From: Streptomyces sp. NRRL F-4489 | Lineage (GTDB): Bacteria; Actinomycetota; Actinomycetes; Streptomycetales; Streptomycetaceae | Reading direction: 5' to 3' | Assembly: GCF_001509485.1 (NCBI RefSeq) | Contig: NZ_LLZI01000251.1 | Location: 1-39,225, forward strand | DNA: 39,225 nt | Shown: piece after piece, positions 19,923-27,928 of the stretch | Numbering within the stretch: the stretch's first letter is position 1 | Layout: each line of letters opens with the position of its first letter | Notes under the pieces: generated by a model | Told to the model about the DNA's origin: nothing | The model's database searches: none | Seen by the model: the letters and a program-made list of their open reading frames with translations, nothing else | Program-made: the position numbers and the translations under genes

Positions 19923-21571
19923 GTTCCGTGGCAAGTGTCCACAGCCTGTGGACGGTGGCGGCCGGGACGCCGGGCAGGATCCCCGCGCCCAAGATCGAGT
20001 ACGCCCAGCTGGCGCCCACCCTGATCGTTCTCGGCGCGGCCGTGGCGGGCGTCCTGATCGAGGCGTTCCTGCCGCGCCGCAGCCGCTATTACGCCCAGCT
20101 GCTGTTGTCGGTGGTGGCGCTGGCCGCCGCGTTCGCCGCGGTGATCGGCCTGGCGGCGGGCGGCTTCGGCTCGTCCAAGGCCCATCTGGCCGCGATGGGC
20201 GCGGTCGCGGTGGACGGCCCCGCGCTGTTCCTCCAGGGCACGATCCTGCTGGTGTCGCTGATCGCGGTGTTCACCTTCGCCGAGCGGCGGCTGGACCCGG
20301 CGGCGTACGGCCGGCAGGGCGACTCGTTCGCGCCGCAGCCCGCGGCGGTCCCCGGCGGGGATGCCGAACGGGCCGCGGTCAAGGCCGGGTTCACCACCAC
20401 CGAGGTCTTCCCGGTGCTGCTGTTCGCGGTCGGCGGCATGCTGGTCTTCCCGGCCGCCAACGACCTGCTGACCCTCTTCATCGCCCTGGAGGTCTTCTCC
20501 CTCCCGCTGTACGTCCTGTGCGCGCTGGCCCGCCGCCAGCGGCTGCTCTCCCAGGAGTCGGCGGTGAAGTACTTCCTGCTGGGCGCGTTCTCCTCGGCGT
20601 TCCTGCTGTTCGGTATCGCGCTGCTGTACGGCTACGCGGGCACCGTGACGTACGCCGGGATCGCCGAGGTGGTCTCGGACGGCGCCCGGCAGATCGACCC
20701 GGCGCTGGCCGGCACCATGGGCAATGACGCGCTGCTGCTGATCGGCGGGGCGCTGGTGCTGATGGGGCTGCTGTTCAAGGTCGGCGCGGTGCCGTTCCAC
20801 ATGTGGACGCCGGATGTCTATCAGGGCGCGCCGACGCCGGTGACGGGCTTCATGGCGGCCGCCACCAAGGTCGCCGCGTTCGGCGCGCTGCTGCGGCTGC
20901 TGTACGTCGTCCTGCCGGGTCTGCGGTGGGACTGGCGGCCGGTGATGTGGGGCGTGGCGATCCTGACGATGCTGGGCGGCGCGGTGCTGGCCATCACCCA
21001 GACCGACATCAAGCGGCTGCTGGCCTACTCCTCGATCGCGCACGCCGGGTTCATCCTGGCCGGTGTCATCGCCACCAGTAAGGACGGCGTCTCGTCGGTG
21101 CTGTTCTATCTGGCGGCGTACTCCTTCGTCACGCTCGGCGCGTTCGCCGTGGTGACGCTGGTCCGGGACGCCGGCGGCGAGGCCACGCACCTGTCCAAGT
21201 GGGCCGGGTTGGGGCGGCGTTCGCCGCTGCTGGCGGCGGTCTTCGCGGTGTTCCTGCTGGCCTTCGCGGGCATTCCGCTGACGTCCGGTTTCGCCGGGAA
21301 GTTCGCGGTGTTCAAGGCGGCGGCGGAGAGCGGCGCGGGCTGGCTGGTGGTGGTCGGTGTGATCTCGTCGGCGATCGCGGCGTTCTTCTACATCCGGGTG
21401 ATCGTGCTGATGTTCTTCAGCGAGCCCCGGGCGGACGGCCCGACGGTGGCGGTGCCCAGCGCCCTGACGTCCACCGCCATCGCGGTCGGGGTCGCGGCGA
21501 CGCTGGTGCTGGGCGTGGCGCCGCAGTACTTCCTGGAGCTGGCGGGGCACGCGGGGGTCTTCATCCGCTGA
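19919..21571 (+). CDS. nuoN: NADH-quinone oxidoreductase subunit N
   Basis: The 550-residue third antiporter-like subunit is the last of the operon. The conserved segments ALEVFSLPLYVLCALAR (helix-5 Glu), VGAVPFHMWTPDVYQGAPTPVTGFMA and TDIKRLLAYSSIAHAGF are present. An insertion of about 20 residues follows the early EEhelices, around residues 122-150, and looks like a surface loop. GTG 19919 overlaps the nuoM stop. A strong hairpin follows the stop and ends the operon. Confidence 0.96.
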   Translation: MSSVASVHSLWTVAAGTPGRIPAPKIEYAQLAPTLIVLGAAVAGVLIEAFLPRRSRYYAQLLLSVVALAAAFAAVIGLAAGGFGSSKAHLAAMGAVAVDGPALFLQGTILLVSLIAVFTFAERRLDPAAYGRQGDSFAPQPAAVPGGDAERAAVKAGFTTTEVFPVLLFAVGGMLVFPAANDLLTLFIALEVFSLPLYVLCALARRQRLLSQESAVKYFLLGAFSSAFLLFGIALLYGYAGTVTYAGIAEVVSDGARQIDPALAGTMGNDALLLIGGALVLMGLLFKVGAVPFHMWTPDVYQGAPTPVTGFMAAATKVAAFGALLRLLYVVLPGLRWDWRPVMWGVAILTMLGGAVLAITQTDIKRLLAYSSIAHAGFILAGVIATSKDGVSSVLFYLAAYSFVTLGAFAVVTLVRDAGGEATHLSKWAGLGRRSPLLAAVFAVFLLAFAGIPLTSGFAGKFAVFKAAAESGAGWLVVVGVISSAIAAFFYIRVIVLMFFSEPRADGPTVAVPSALTSTAIAVGVAATLVLGVAPQYFLELAGHAGVFIR

Positions 21572-21599
21572 CCCCCGCTGACCACCCGGTCCCGGCGCG

Positions 21600-21643
21600 C
21601 GGCCGCCGCCCGGTGCTCCCCTGGGGGCGCCGGGCGGCGGCCG
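21600..21643. terminator. Terminator after nuoN, shared with the convergent lipoprotein gene
   Basis: A perfect 14-bp inverted repeat (CGGCCGCCGCCCGG with its complement), extended by three weaker pairs, closes a short loop 29 bases after the nuoN stop. The convergent lipoprotein gene ends at 21693, so the hairpin can stop transcription from both sides. Confidence 0.8.
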
Positions 21644-21692
21644 TTGTGCGCGGGCGCGGGGCGCGGGCGGCGCGCCGGGCCGGTCGCGGGCG

Positions 21693-22193
21693 TCAGCTCT
21701 TGGGCAGGTCCGGCAGCTTCGGCATGTCGGGGATCTTGATGCTGCCGTCCGTGGACCGGGTGTACTTCTCGGTCGGGCCGTTCTTCCAGTCGACGGTCAG
21801 GGTCTTGCCGTCCGCGCCCGGCCTGAGTGTGCCCATGGTGCGGGTGGTGTCGCCGTCGGTGCACTTCAGGACGGCCACGGACGCGCCGGCGATCTTCTGC
21901 ACGGTGCCCATGCAGGCGGCCTGGTGGCCGTTGCTGAACGCCACGGTGCCCTTGGCGACGACGAGGACCAGCGGCGCGGCCGCCGTACCGGCCTTCCAGG
22001 CGCCCTCGACGGCGGCCGGGTCCGCGGCCTTCCCGTCGCCGCCGCCCGCGCTCGTCGGCGCGGTCTCCGGGGCGTTGCCCGGCGCCGTCGCGCCGTCCTT
22101 CTTGCCGCTGTCGCCGCCGCTGCCGCTGCCGCAGCCGCTGAGCAGCAGTGCGGCGACGGCGGCCGCCCCGGCGAACTGCACTGCCTTGCGCAC
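21693..22193 (-). CDS. Small secreted lipoprotein, function unknown
   Basis: The 166-residue protein begins with a short signal peptide and a lipobox, LLLSGC, with the lipidation Cys at residue 21. It is therefore expected to be anchored to the outer face of the membrane. A Gly/Asp/Ala-rich linker (about 22-60) leads to a compact domain with two Cys (ACMGT and LKCTD) that could form a disulfide. I do not recognise the domain. GTG 22193 is preceded by GGAGGAG. Fumarylacetoacetase lies 80 bases upstream on the same strand, so co-transcription is possible but not proven. Confidence 0.8.
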   Translation of the reverse strand: MRKAVQFAGAAAVAALLLSGCGSGSGGDSGKKDGATAPGNAPETAPTSAGGGDGKAADPAAVEGAWKAGTAAAPLVLVVAKGTVAFSNGHQAACMGTVQKIAGASVAVLKCTDGDTTRTMGTLRPGADGKTLTVDWKNGPTEKYTRSTDGSIKIPDMPKLPDLPKS

Positions 22194-22273
22194 GTGGGTC
22201 TCCTCCGTTTTCGGGACAGGACCCGTGAGGCTAGCAGCGGGCCGGGGCGGGCGGCGGGGCGTCGCGGGACCTC

Positions 22274-23503
22274 CTACGCGTCCCCGCCCACCGGGACGTC
22301 GCGGGCGGGCAGGACGCGGCCGGTGACCTCGCCCAGGCCGATCCGGGCGCCGTCCGGGCCGGGCGCCCAGGCGGTGAGGGTGACCTCGTCGCCGTCCCGG
22401 AGGTAGGGGCCCTTGCCGCGGGTGAGCTCCAGCAGGCAGCCGAGCTGGTCGTCCTCCGGGCCGGAGACCGTGCCGGAGGCGTAGAGGTCGCCGGTGCGCA
22501 GCGAGGCGCCGTTGACCGTCATATGGGCCAGCTGCTGGGCGGCGGTCCAGTACATCGCGGCGAACGGCGGGCGGGAGACGACCTCGCCGTTGAGCCGGAC
22601 CTCGATCCGCAGGTCCAGGCCGGCCGGTTCGGTGCCGGAGTCGTCCAGGTACGGCAGCGGCGGCACGTCCCGGGCGGGCGGCGCGGTGCGGGCCGCGTCG
22701 AAGGCGTCCAGCGGCGTGATCCAGGCGGAGACCGAGGTGGCGAAGGACTTGCCGAGGAACGGGCCGAGCGGCATGTACTCCCATGCCTGGATGTCGCGCG
22801 CGGACCAGTCGTTGACCAGGCAGACGCCGAAGACGTGGTCCCGGAAGCCGGCCAGGCCCACCGGGGCGTGCAGCGCGGAGGGCGTGCCGACGACGAAGCC
22901 GACCTCGGCCTCGATGTCCAGGCGCTCGGACGGGCCGAACGTGGGGGCCGCGTCGTCCGGGGCCTTGCGCTGGCCGTGCGGCCGGACCACCGGTGTGCCG
23001 GTGACCACGACGGTGCCGGCCCGGCCGTGGTAACCGATCGGCAGGTGCTTCCAGTTGGGCGGCAGCGCGGCGCTCTGCGGGCGGAAGATGTGGCCGACGT
23101 TGGTGGCGTGGTGCTCGCTGGAGTAGAAGTCGACGTAGTCGGCGACATCGAACGGCAGGTGCAGGGCCACCTCGTCCAGCGGGCGCAGCAGCCCGGCCAC
23201 CGCGGTGCGGTGCGCGGGGTCGGTCAGGGCGGTGCGGACGGCGGTCCTGACCTCCTGCCAGACGGGGCGGCCGGCGGCCATCAGGGGGTTGAGGGTGGTG
23301 GCGGCGAGCAGCGCGGTGTGCGGGGCGGGGACGAGGCCCGGCACGGCGTCCGGGAGGGCGGCCAGGTCCAGGACGTGGCGGCCGTAGCGGACGCCGAGGC
23401 GGCGGGCGCCGGGCTCGGCGGCGGTGCTGAAGACGCCGTAGGGGAGGGTGTGCGGGCCGAAGGGGTCCCCTTCGGGCAGGTCGAACGGGTCGTGCTCGGG
23501 CAT
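22274..23503 (-). CDS. fahA: Fumarylacetoacetase
   Basis: The 409-residue hydrolase splits fumarylacetoacetate into fumarate and acetoacetate, the last step of tyrosine and homogentisate breakdown. Key residues match the mammalian enzyme almost number for number: metal ligands Asp125, Glu198, Glu200 and Asp232 (DFYSSEHH, DIEAEVG, NDWSARD) and the catalytic His132. An N-terminal SH3-like domain (1 to about 115) precedes the catalytic FAH fold, giving the full family length. ATG 23503 has GAGGAG upstream. No other tyrosine-degradation gene is nearby, so it probably acts with genes elsewhere. Confidence 0.94.
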   Translation of the reverse strand: MPEHDPFDLPEGDPFGPHTLPYGVFSTAAEPGARRLGVRYGRHVLDLAALPDAVPGLVPAPHTALLAATTLNPLMAAGRPVWQEVRTAVRTALTDPAHRTAVAGLLRPLDEVALHLPFDVADYVDFYSSEHHATNVGHIFRPQSAALPPNWKHLPIGYHGRAGTVVVTGTPVVRPHGQRKAPDDAAPTFGPSERLDIEAEVGFVVGTPSALHAPVGLAGFRDHVFGVCLVNDWSARDIQAWEYMPLGPFLGKSFATSVSAWITPLDAFDAARTAPPARDVPPLPYLDDSGTEPAGLDLRIEVRLNGEVVSRPPFAAMYWTAAQQLAHMTVNGASLRTGDLYASGTVSGPEDDQLGCLLELTRGKGPYLRDGDEVTLTAWAPGPDGARIGLGEVTGRVLPARDVPVGGDA

Positions 23504-23750
23504 GGACACTGCTCCTCGCGTTCGTCGTCGCCGGTGGGCGGCCGGCCCGGCCCGGGGTGGGTGCGCCGGGGGCCGGTGGGTCCGTCGCTCAGGGTACGGC
23601 CGGTGGTGATCAGCCGGGGGGTCGCGGGCGCGGAGTGACGGATTGCGGTGGTGGGGGAGGGGAGTTCCGGGCGCGGGCGGGGGCGCTGGGCGGGCGGGCC
23701 GGAGGGGGTCGGGTGCGGGCGGTGGGGCGGGGCGCGCCGCGCGGGAGGCT

Positions 23751-23805
23751 CCTGGAAGACGCGCGGGATGCCCCTGCAAGACGCGCGGAAGGCCCCTGGA
23801 AGCGG
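23751..23805. repeat. Imperfect 22-bp tandem repeat, 2.5 copies
   Basis: Units start at 23751, 23773 and 23795. The first two, beginning CCTGGAAGACGCGCGG and CCTGCAAGACGCGCGG, differ at only a few positions. The third is cut short after CCTGGAAGCGG. Confidence 0.7.
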
Positions 23806-23892
23806 AGAATCCGCCTCCGGCCCGTACCAGGGAGGGTGAAGGGGAGGCACGGCGGGGTCAGTGAAACGGTCCGCGCGGTCTGCGGACCCGGC

Positions 23893-23915
23893 GTCACCCC
23901 TGTGACACCAGGGGT
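23893..23915. promoter_or_regulatory. Overlapping palindromes, possible operator
   Basis: ACCCCTGTGACACCAGGGGT (23896-23915) has 7-bp arms around TGACAC. Overlapping it, GTCACCCCTGTGAC (23893-23906) has 5-bp arms. It is about 220 bases ahead of the polyprenyl synthase start and about 390 ahead of fahA. The cognate regulator is unknown. Confidence 0.4.
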
Positions 23916-24135
23916 ATTTGAGGCATCTGGCGCCCCTCGTGCCCCATTCCTCCCGGCGGGACCCCGCGCCGGACCGTGCCCGGAACCGTACCCTCGGGAC
24001 GGCTTCTGTGCTGGCCGAGTGGTTCGGGGGGCGGGCGCTCGCGGTGATCCAACCGTGACCGGATACGCTGGCCAATGGTGGAGACAGCGACAGATCGACA
24101 TTCAGTTTGATCGTCAGCAGACAGGAGTACCCCTC

Positions 24136-25149
24136 GTGACCGTCGTCGGGCCCATTGGGCTGAGCGTGCGGGACCAGGCTCTGGAAGCCGATGTCCAGGC
24201 CGGATTGGCGGCTGTCGAGGAGGGCCTGCTGGAGGCCACCAAAAGCGACGTGCCGTTCATCACCGAGGCGGCGCAGCATCTGGTGCGCGCCGGCGGCAAG
24301 CGGTTCCGGCCGCTGCTGGTGATGCTCGCCGCCCAGTTCGGCGACCCGTACAGCCCCGGTGTGGTCCCCTCGGCCGTCGTCGTCGAGCTGACGCACCTGG
24401 CGACGCTCTACCACGACGACGTGATGGACGAGGCCGAGGTGCGCCGCGGCGTGGCCAGCGCGAACGCCCGCTGGGGCAACTCCGTCGCGGTGCTGACCGG
24501 CGACTTCCTCTTCTCCCGCGCCTCGCACATCCTGGCCGACCTCGGCCCCGAGGCGGTCCGCGTCCAGGCCGAGGCGTTCGAGCGCCTGGTGACCGGCCAG
24601 ATCCTGGAGACCGCCGGCCCGCGCGACGGCCGCGACCCGGTCGAGCACTACCTGGACGTCATCGCCGGCAAGACCGGTTCGCTGATCGCGGTCGCCGGCC
24701 GCATGGGCGCGATGATGGCCGGCGCCGACGAGTCGGTCGTCAACATCCTCACCCAGTACGGCGAACGGCTCGGCACCGCCTTCCAGCTGGCCGACGACGT
24801 GCTGGACATCGCCAGCGACAGCCACGAGTCCGGCAAGACGCCGGGCACGGACCTGCGCGAGGGCATTCCGACGCTGCCGGTGCTGCGGCTGCGGGCGCTC
24901 GCCGAGAGCGGCGCCGGCACCGCCGAGGACCGCGCGCTGTGCGAACTCCTCGCCGGCGACCTCACCGACGACGCCCGGCACGCCGAGGCGCTGGCCGGGC
25001 TGCGCGCCCACCCGGCGCTGGAGCAGGCCCGCCGGGACACCATCCGGTACGCCGAGGACGCCCGCGCGTCGCTGGCGCCGCTGCCGGAGTGCACGGCGAA
25101 GGCGGCCCTGGAGGGGCTGTGCGACACGGTGGTGCACCGGGCGGGCTGA
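24136..25149 (+). CDS. Long-chain polyprenyl diphosphate synthase
   Basis: The 337-residue all-helical trans-prenyltransferase condenses isopentenyl diphosphate units. The first Asp-rich motif is DDVMD (94-98) and the second is DDVLD (220-224), with GGKRFRPLL (53-61) binding substrate phosphate. A small Ala lies five residues before the first Asp motif, as in long-chain enzymes; a bulky aromatic there would mark a short-chain enzyme. The probable product is the C35-C45 tail of menaquinone, which fits the complex I and MenJ-like genes nearby. The frame is open far upstream, but GTG 24136 is chosen because CAGGAG lies 8-10 bases before it and the protein then starts just ahead of helix 1. Confidence 0.9.
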   Translation: MTVVGPIGLSVRDQALEADVQAGLAAVEEGLLEATKSDVPFITEAAQHLVRAGGKRFRPLLVMLAAQFGDPYSPGVVPSAVVVELTHLATLYHDDVMDEAEVRRGVASANARWGNSVAVLTGDFLFSRASHILADLGPEAVRVQAEAFERLVTGQILETAGPRDGRDPVEHYLDVIAGKTGSLIAVAGRMGAMMAGADESVVNILTQYGERLGTAFQLADDVLDIASDSHESGKTPGTDLREGIPTLPVLRLRALAESGAGTAEDRALCELLAGDLTDDARHAEALAGLRAHPALEQARRDTIRYAEDARASLAPLPECTAKAALEGLCDTVVHRAG

Positions 25150-25479
25150 GGCGCCGGCCGGCGGGCTGCCGGGCCGGGCGGGGTGCCGCTCGCCGGGCCG
25201 GGGGGCTGAGTCCGGGCTTTTCGGCGGTCCCTGACGGGTTCTCCGGGATCCCCTAGGGCATCCCCTGGGGGGTCTGCGACCCGGGGCGTACGGGTTCCGC
25301 CGTGCGGCCGTCCGCTGTCATCCCTGAGCAGTACGCGGAGTTGGCCCTGCGGGTTGACGCCCGGCGCCGCGGAGTTTGGTGTGATGGGAACACCACGAAG
25401 CGGCGGGGGCGGGCCATGCGGCCCGGCGGGTGGACGAGTGGACGACGCAAGCCCGCCGCACACGACGGAGGTAGGCCAG
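25150..25479. other. Intergenic region before the LolA-like gene
   Basis: No gene is supported in these 330 bases. The first half is a run of GCCGG and GGGC words that could form several alternative hairpins, but no single clear terminator. The second half holds a promoter-like pair at 25354-25382. Confidence 0.5.
25354..25382 (+). promoter_or_regulatory. Possible vegetative promoter of the LolA-like gene
   Basis: TTGACG (25354-25359) and TGGTGT (25377-25382) are 17 bases apart. The -35 is close to consensus and the -10 is weak. It would give a leader of about 90 bases. Confidence 0.35.
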
Positions 25480-26766
25480 ATGCCACGGAACGAACCGACC
25501 GAGGTCACCGGAGACGGTTACGGGGAGCGCTCCGCGCGCCGCCGCAAAGTAGTGCGGTATGCCGTACCGGTCGCGGTGGCGGGAGTGGCGGCGGCGACGG
25601 TCGGGCTGGTGCCGGCGTTCGCCGGATCCGGTTCGCCGGACCTGCCCAAGATCTCCGCCCAGGAGCTGATAGCCAAGATCGCCAAGTCCGACGTCCAGCG
25701 GCTGTCCGGCACGGTCCGGGTCACCGCCGACCTCGGCCTGCCGGAGCTGCCCGGCGGCGCCGGCGTCCCCGGTGGGGCGTTCGGCGGCGGCCGGGGCGGC
25801 GACGGCGGCAAGGGGCCGGGCGGCACCGGTGCCGCGGCCTCGCCGCAGAGCGAGCTGACCGCGCTGGCGTCCGGGACGCACACCCTGCGGATCGCCGCCG
25901 ACGGCCCCGACCGGCAGCGGGTGTCGCTGGTCGGCACGTCCGGCGACCGCACCCTCGTCCACAACGGCAAGGACGTCTGGGCGTACGACAGCGGCAGCAA
26001 CACCGCGGTGCACCGCACCGCCCCCCGCGACGCCGGCCACGGCGACCGCCACGCGCCCCGGGGCGTCCCCCAGGGCCTGGCGGACGCCACCCCGCAGCAG
26101 CTGGCCAACGAGGTCCTGAAGGCGGCCGGGGACACCACCTCGGTCACCGTGGGCGACACCGCCAAGGTCGCCGGGCGGGACGCCTACCAGCTCGTCATCG
26201 CGCCCCGCCAGAAGGGCTCCACGGTCGATTCGGTCCGGATCGCCGTGGACGCCGCCAACGGCGTCCCGCTGAAGTTCACCCTCACCCCGAAGGGCGGCGG
26301 CCCGGCCGCGATCGACGTCGGCTTCAACCGTGTCGACTTCGCCGCCCCGGCCGCGAGCAGCTTCGCCTTCACCCCGCCCAAGGGCGCCAAGGTCGTCAAC
26401 GGCGACCAGGCCGCGGAGAAGGCCGGCCGCGCGCACGGCACGGAGCTCCCGGGCTTCCTGGGCGGCGCCGCGCCGAAGGGCGCCGGCGGCAAGGGCACCG
26501 GCGGGTTCGAGGTGATCGGCAAGGGCTGGACGTCCATCGCCACCCTCAAGGGCGCGGGCGGCCCCGGCGGCAAGGACCAGCTCACCAAGGGCGACGCCGG
26601 GAAGTTCCTGGACAGCCTGGGCACCAAGGTCAGCGGCGCGTTCGGCTCCGGGCACGTCTTCAGCACCCGCCTGGTCAACGCCCTGCTCACCGACGACGGC
26701 AGGGTCTACGTCGGCGCCGTCGACCAGCAGGCGCTGATAGCCGCGGCCGACGCCGCGACGAAGTAG
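25480..26766 (+). CDS. LolA/RseB-like membrane-anchored or secreted protein
   Basis: The 428-residue protein has a basic N-terminus, one hydrophobic segment (about 27-48) and then an extracellular part. The body resembles the LolA/RseB-type beta-sheet fold: an opening QELIAKIAKSDVQRLSGTVRV segment, the DGPDRQRVSLVG strand, a HNGKDVWAYDSGSNTAVH hairpin, and later DAANGVPLKF and FTPPKGAKVV. In Gram-positive bacteria such proteins bind lipids or act on sigma-factor signalling, and the partner here is unknown. Two Gly-rich stretches (about 90-120 and 315-345) are linkers. ATG 25480 has GGAGG upstream. An ABC transporter follows after 139 bases. Confidence 0.65.
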   Translation: MPRNEPTEVTGDGYGERSARRRKVVRYAVPVAVAGVAAATVGLVPAFAGSGSPDLPKISAQELIAKIAKSDVQRLSGTVRVTADLGLPELPGGAGVPGGAFGGGRGGDGGKGPGGTGAAASPQSELTALASGTHTLRIAADGPDRQRVSLVGTSGDRTLVHNGKDVWAYDSGSNTAVHRTAPRDAGHGDRHAPRGVPQGLADATPQQLANEVLKAAGDTTSVTVGDTAKVAGRDAYQLVIAPRQKGSTVDSVRIAVDAANGVPLKFTLTPKGGGPAAIDVGFNRVDFAAPAASSFAFTPPKGAKVVNGDQAAEKAGRAHGTELPGFLGGAAPKGAGGKGTGGFEVIGKGWTSIATLKGAGGPGGKDQLTKGDAGKFLDSLGTKVSGAFGSGHVFSTRLVNALLTDDGRVYVGAVDQQALIAAADAATK

Positions 26767-26787
26767 CGGACACGGGCCGGGAAAGCC

Positions 26788-26833
26788 GCCGGGCCGGTCG
26801 CCGCGCCTCCCGAGCGGGGCGGCGCGGCCCGGC
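26788..26833 (+). terminator. Possible hairpin terminator after the LolA-like gene
   Basis: GCCGGGC pairs with GCCCGGC, and an inner CGCCGC/GCGGCG stem is separated by a small internal loop. It lies 22 bases after the stop. The stem is imperfect and there is no T-tract. Confidence 0.4.
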
Positions 26834-26905
26834 GGACACCCCGCCACCGGCCCGGCCGAGCCCGTAACGGCCGCCGTACGCCGAGGAGTTGGGGAGGGGG
26901 AGGTC

Positions 26906-27928
26906 ATGCCGGCACCGGCACCACCCGCCGCGCAGCAGGGGCGCGCGGCGCCGGGCGAGGAGGAGCGGGTCATCGAGACCCGCGGTCTGACCAAGGTCTA
27001 CCGCGGCGGCCGGCCGGCCGTGGACGGGCTGGACCTCGCCGTACCGCGCGGCAGCGTCTTCGGCTTCCTGGGCCCCAACGGCTCCGGCAAGACCACCACC
27101 ATCCGGATGCTGCTGGGCCTCATCGAGCCGACCGCCGGCACCGCCCGGGTGCTCGGCCGGCCGATGCCGCGCGCGGCCCGGCAGGTGCTGCCCGCGGTCG
27201 GCGCGCTCATCGAGGGCCCGGCGCTCTACGGCTTCCTCAGCGGCCGGGACAACCTCCGCCGGTTCGACGCCGCCGACCCGGCCGCCGACCCCCGGACCCG
27301 CGCCGCGCGGGTCGGCCGGGCGCTGGAGCGGGTGGGCCTGGCCGCCGCGGCCGGGAAGAAGGCCCGCGGCTACTCCCTCGGTATGAAGCAGCGGCTGGGC
27401 CTGGCCGCCGCGCTGCTCCGGCCGCGCGCCCTGCTGGTGCTGGACGAGCCGACCAACGGCCTGGACCCGCAGGGCATGCGGGAGATCCGCGCCCTGGTGC
27501 GGGAGCTGGCCGCCGAGGGCACCACGGTCTTCCTCTCCTCCCACCTCCTCGACGAGATCGAGCAGGTCTGCACGCACGCCGCGGTGATGGCGCGGGGCCG
27601 GCTGGTGACCCAGGGCCCGGTGGCCGGGCTCACCGAGGCGGTCCTCGGCCCGGGCGCCCGCGGCCGGCTGGCGGTGGCCACCCCCGACCCGGGCGAGGCG
27701 CGGCGGGTGCTGGCGGCGCACGGTCTGACCGGCCTGCGCGCCGAGGGCGAGCGCGTCACCGGTGAGCTGCCCGCCCCGCCGGACGGCGCCCCGCCGCCGG
27801 ACGTGGCGGAGCTGAACGCCGCGCTGGTCCGCGCCGGGGTGCGGGTCCGGGCCTTCGGCACCGAACGGCCGTCGCTGGAGGACGCGTTCGTCCGGCTCAC
27901 GGGGGAGGGGTTCGATGTCGCGGGCTGA
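26906..27928 (+). CDS. ABC transporter ATP-binding protein
   Basis: The 340-residue ATPase belongs to the single-domain DrrA/CcmA-like class that drives ABC-2 exporters. Walker A is GPNGSGKTTT (about 53-62), the signature is YSLGMKQRLG (about 155-164), Walker B is LLVLDEPTNGLD (about 175-186) and the switch His is in SSHLLDE. The C-terminal 100 residues form the extra domain seen in this class. The substrate is not predictable. ATG 26906 follows a very purine-rich ribosome-binding site (GGGGAGGGGGAGG). Its 3' end overlaps the permease gene by 14 bases, so the two are a translational unit. Confidence 0.92.
   Translation: MPAPAPPAAQQGRAAPGEEERVIETRGLTKVYRGGRPAVDGLDLAVPRGSVFGFLGPNGSGKTTTIRMLLGLIEPTAGTARVLGRPMPRAARQVLPAVGALIEGPALYGFLSGRDNLRRFDAADPAADPRTRAARVGRALERVGLAAAAGKKARGYSLGMKQRLGLAAALLRPRALLVLDEPTNGLDPQGMREIRALVRELAAEGTTVFLSSHLLDEIEQVCTHAAVMARGRLVTQGPVAGLTEAVLGPGARGRLAVATPDPGEARRVLAAHGLTGLRAEGERVTGELPAPPDGAPPPDVAELNAALVRAGVRVRAFGTERPSLEDAFVRLTGEGFDVAG

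Larger units (their letters stand above)
23504..24135. other. Divergent intergenic region, fahA / polyprenyl synthase
   Basis: No coding sequence is supported in 632 bases. Open frames crossing it are low-complexity Gly/Arg/Pro translations. It holds a 22-bp tandem repeat (23751-23805) and two overlapping palindromes (23893-23915). A weak -10-like TACGCT lies near 24065, with no convincing -35. Confidence 0.6.

Noticed and set aside
15738..21550. Long minus-strand frames (over 500 codons) opposite nuoK-nuoN
   Set aside because: They mirror the conserved membrane subunits and consist of Arg/Asp/His/Gln-rich sequence, typical antisense shadows of hydrophobic genes.
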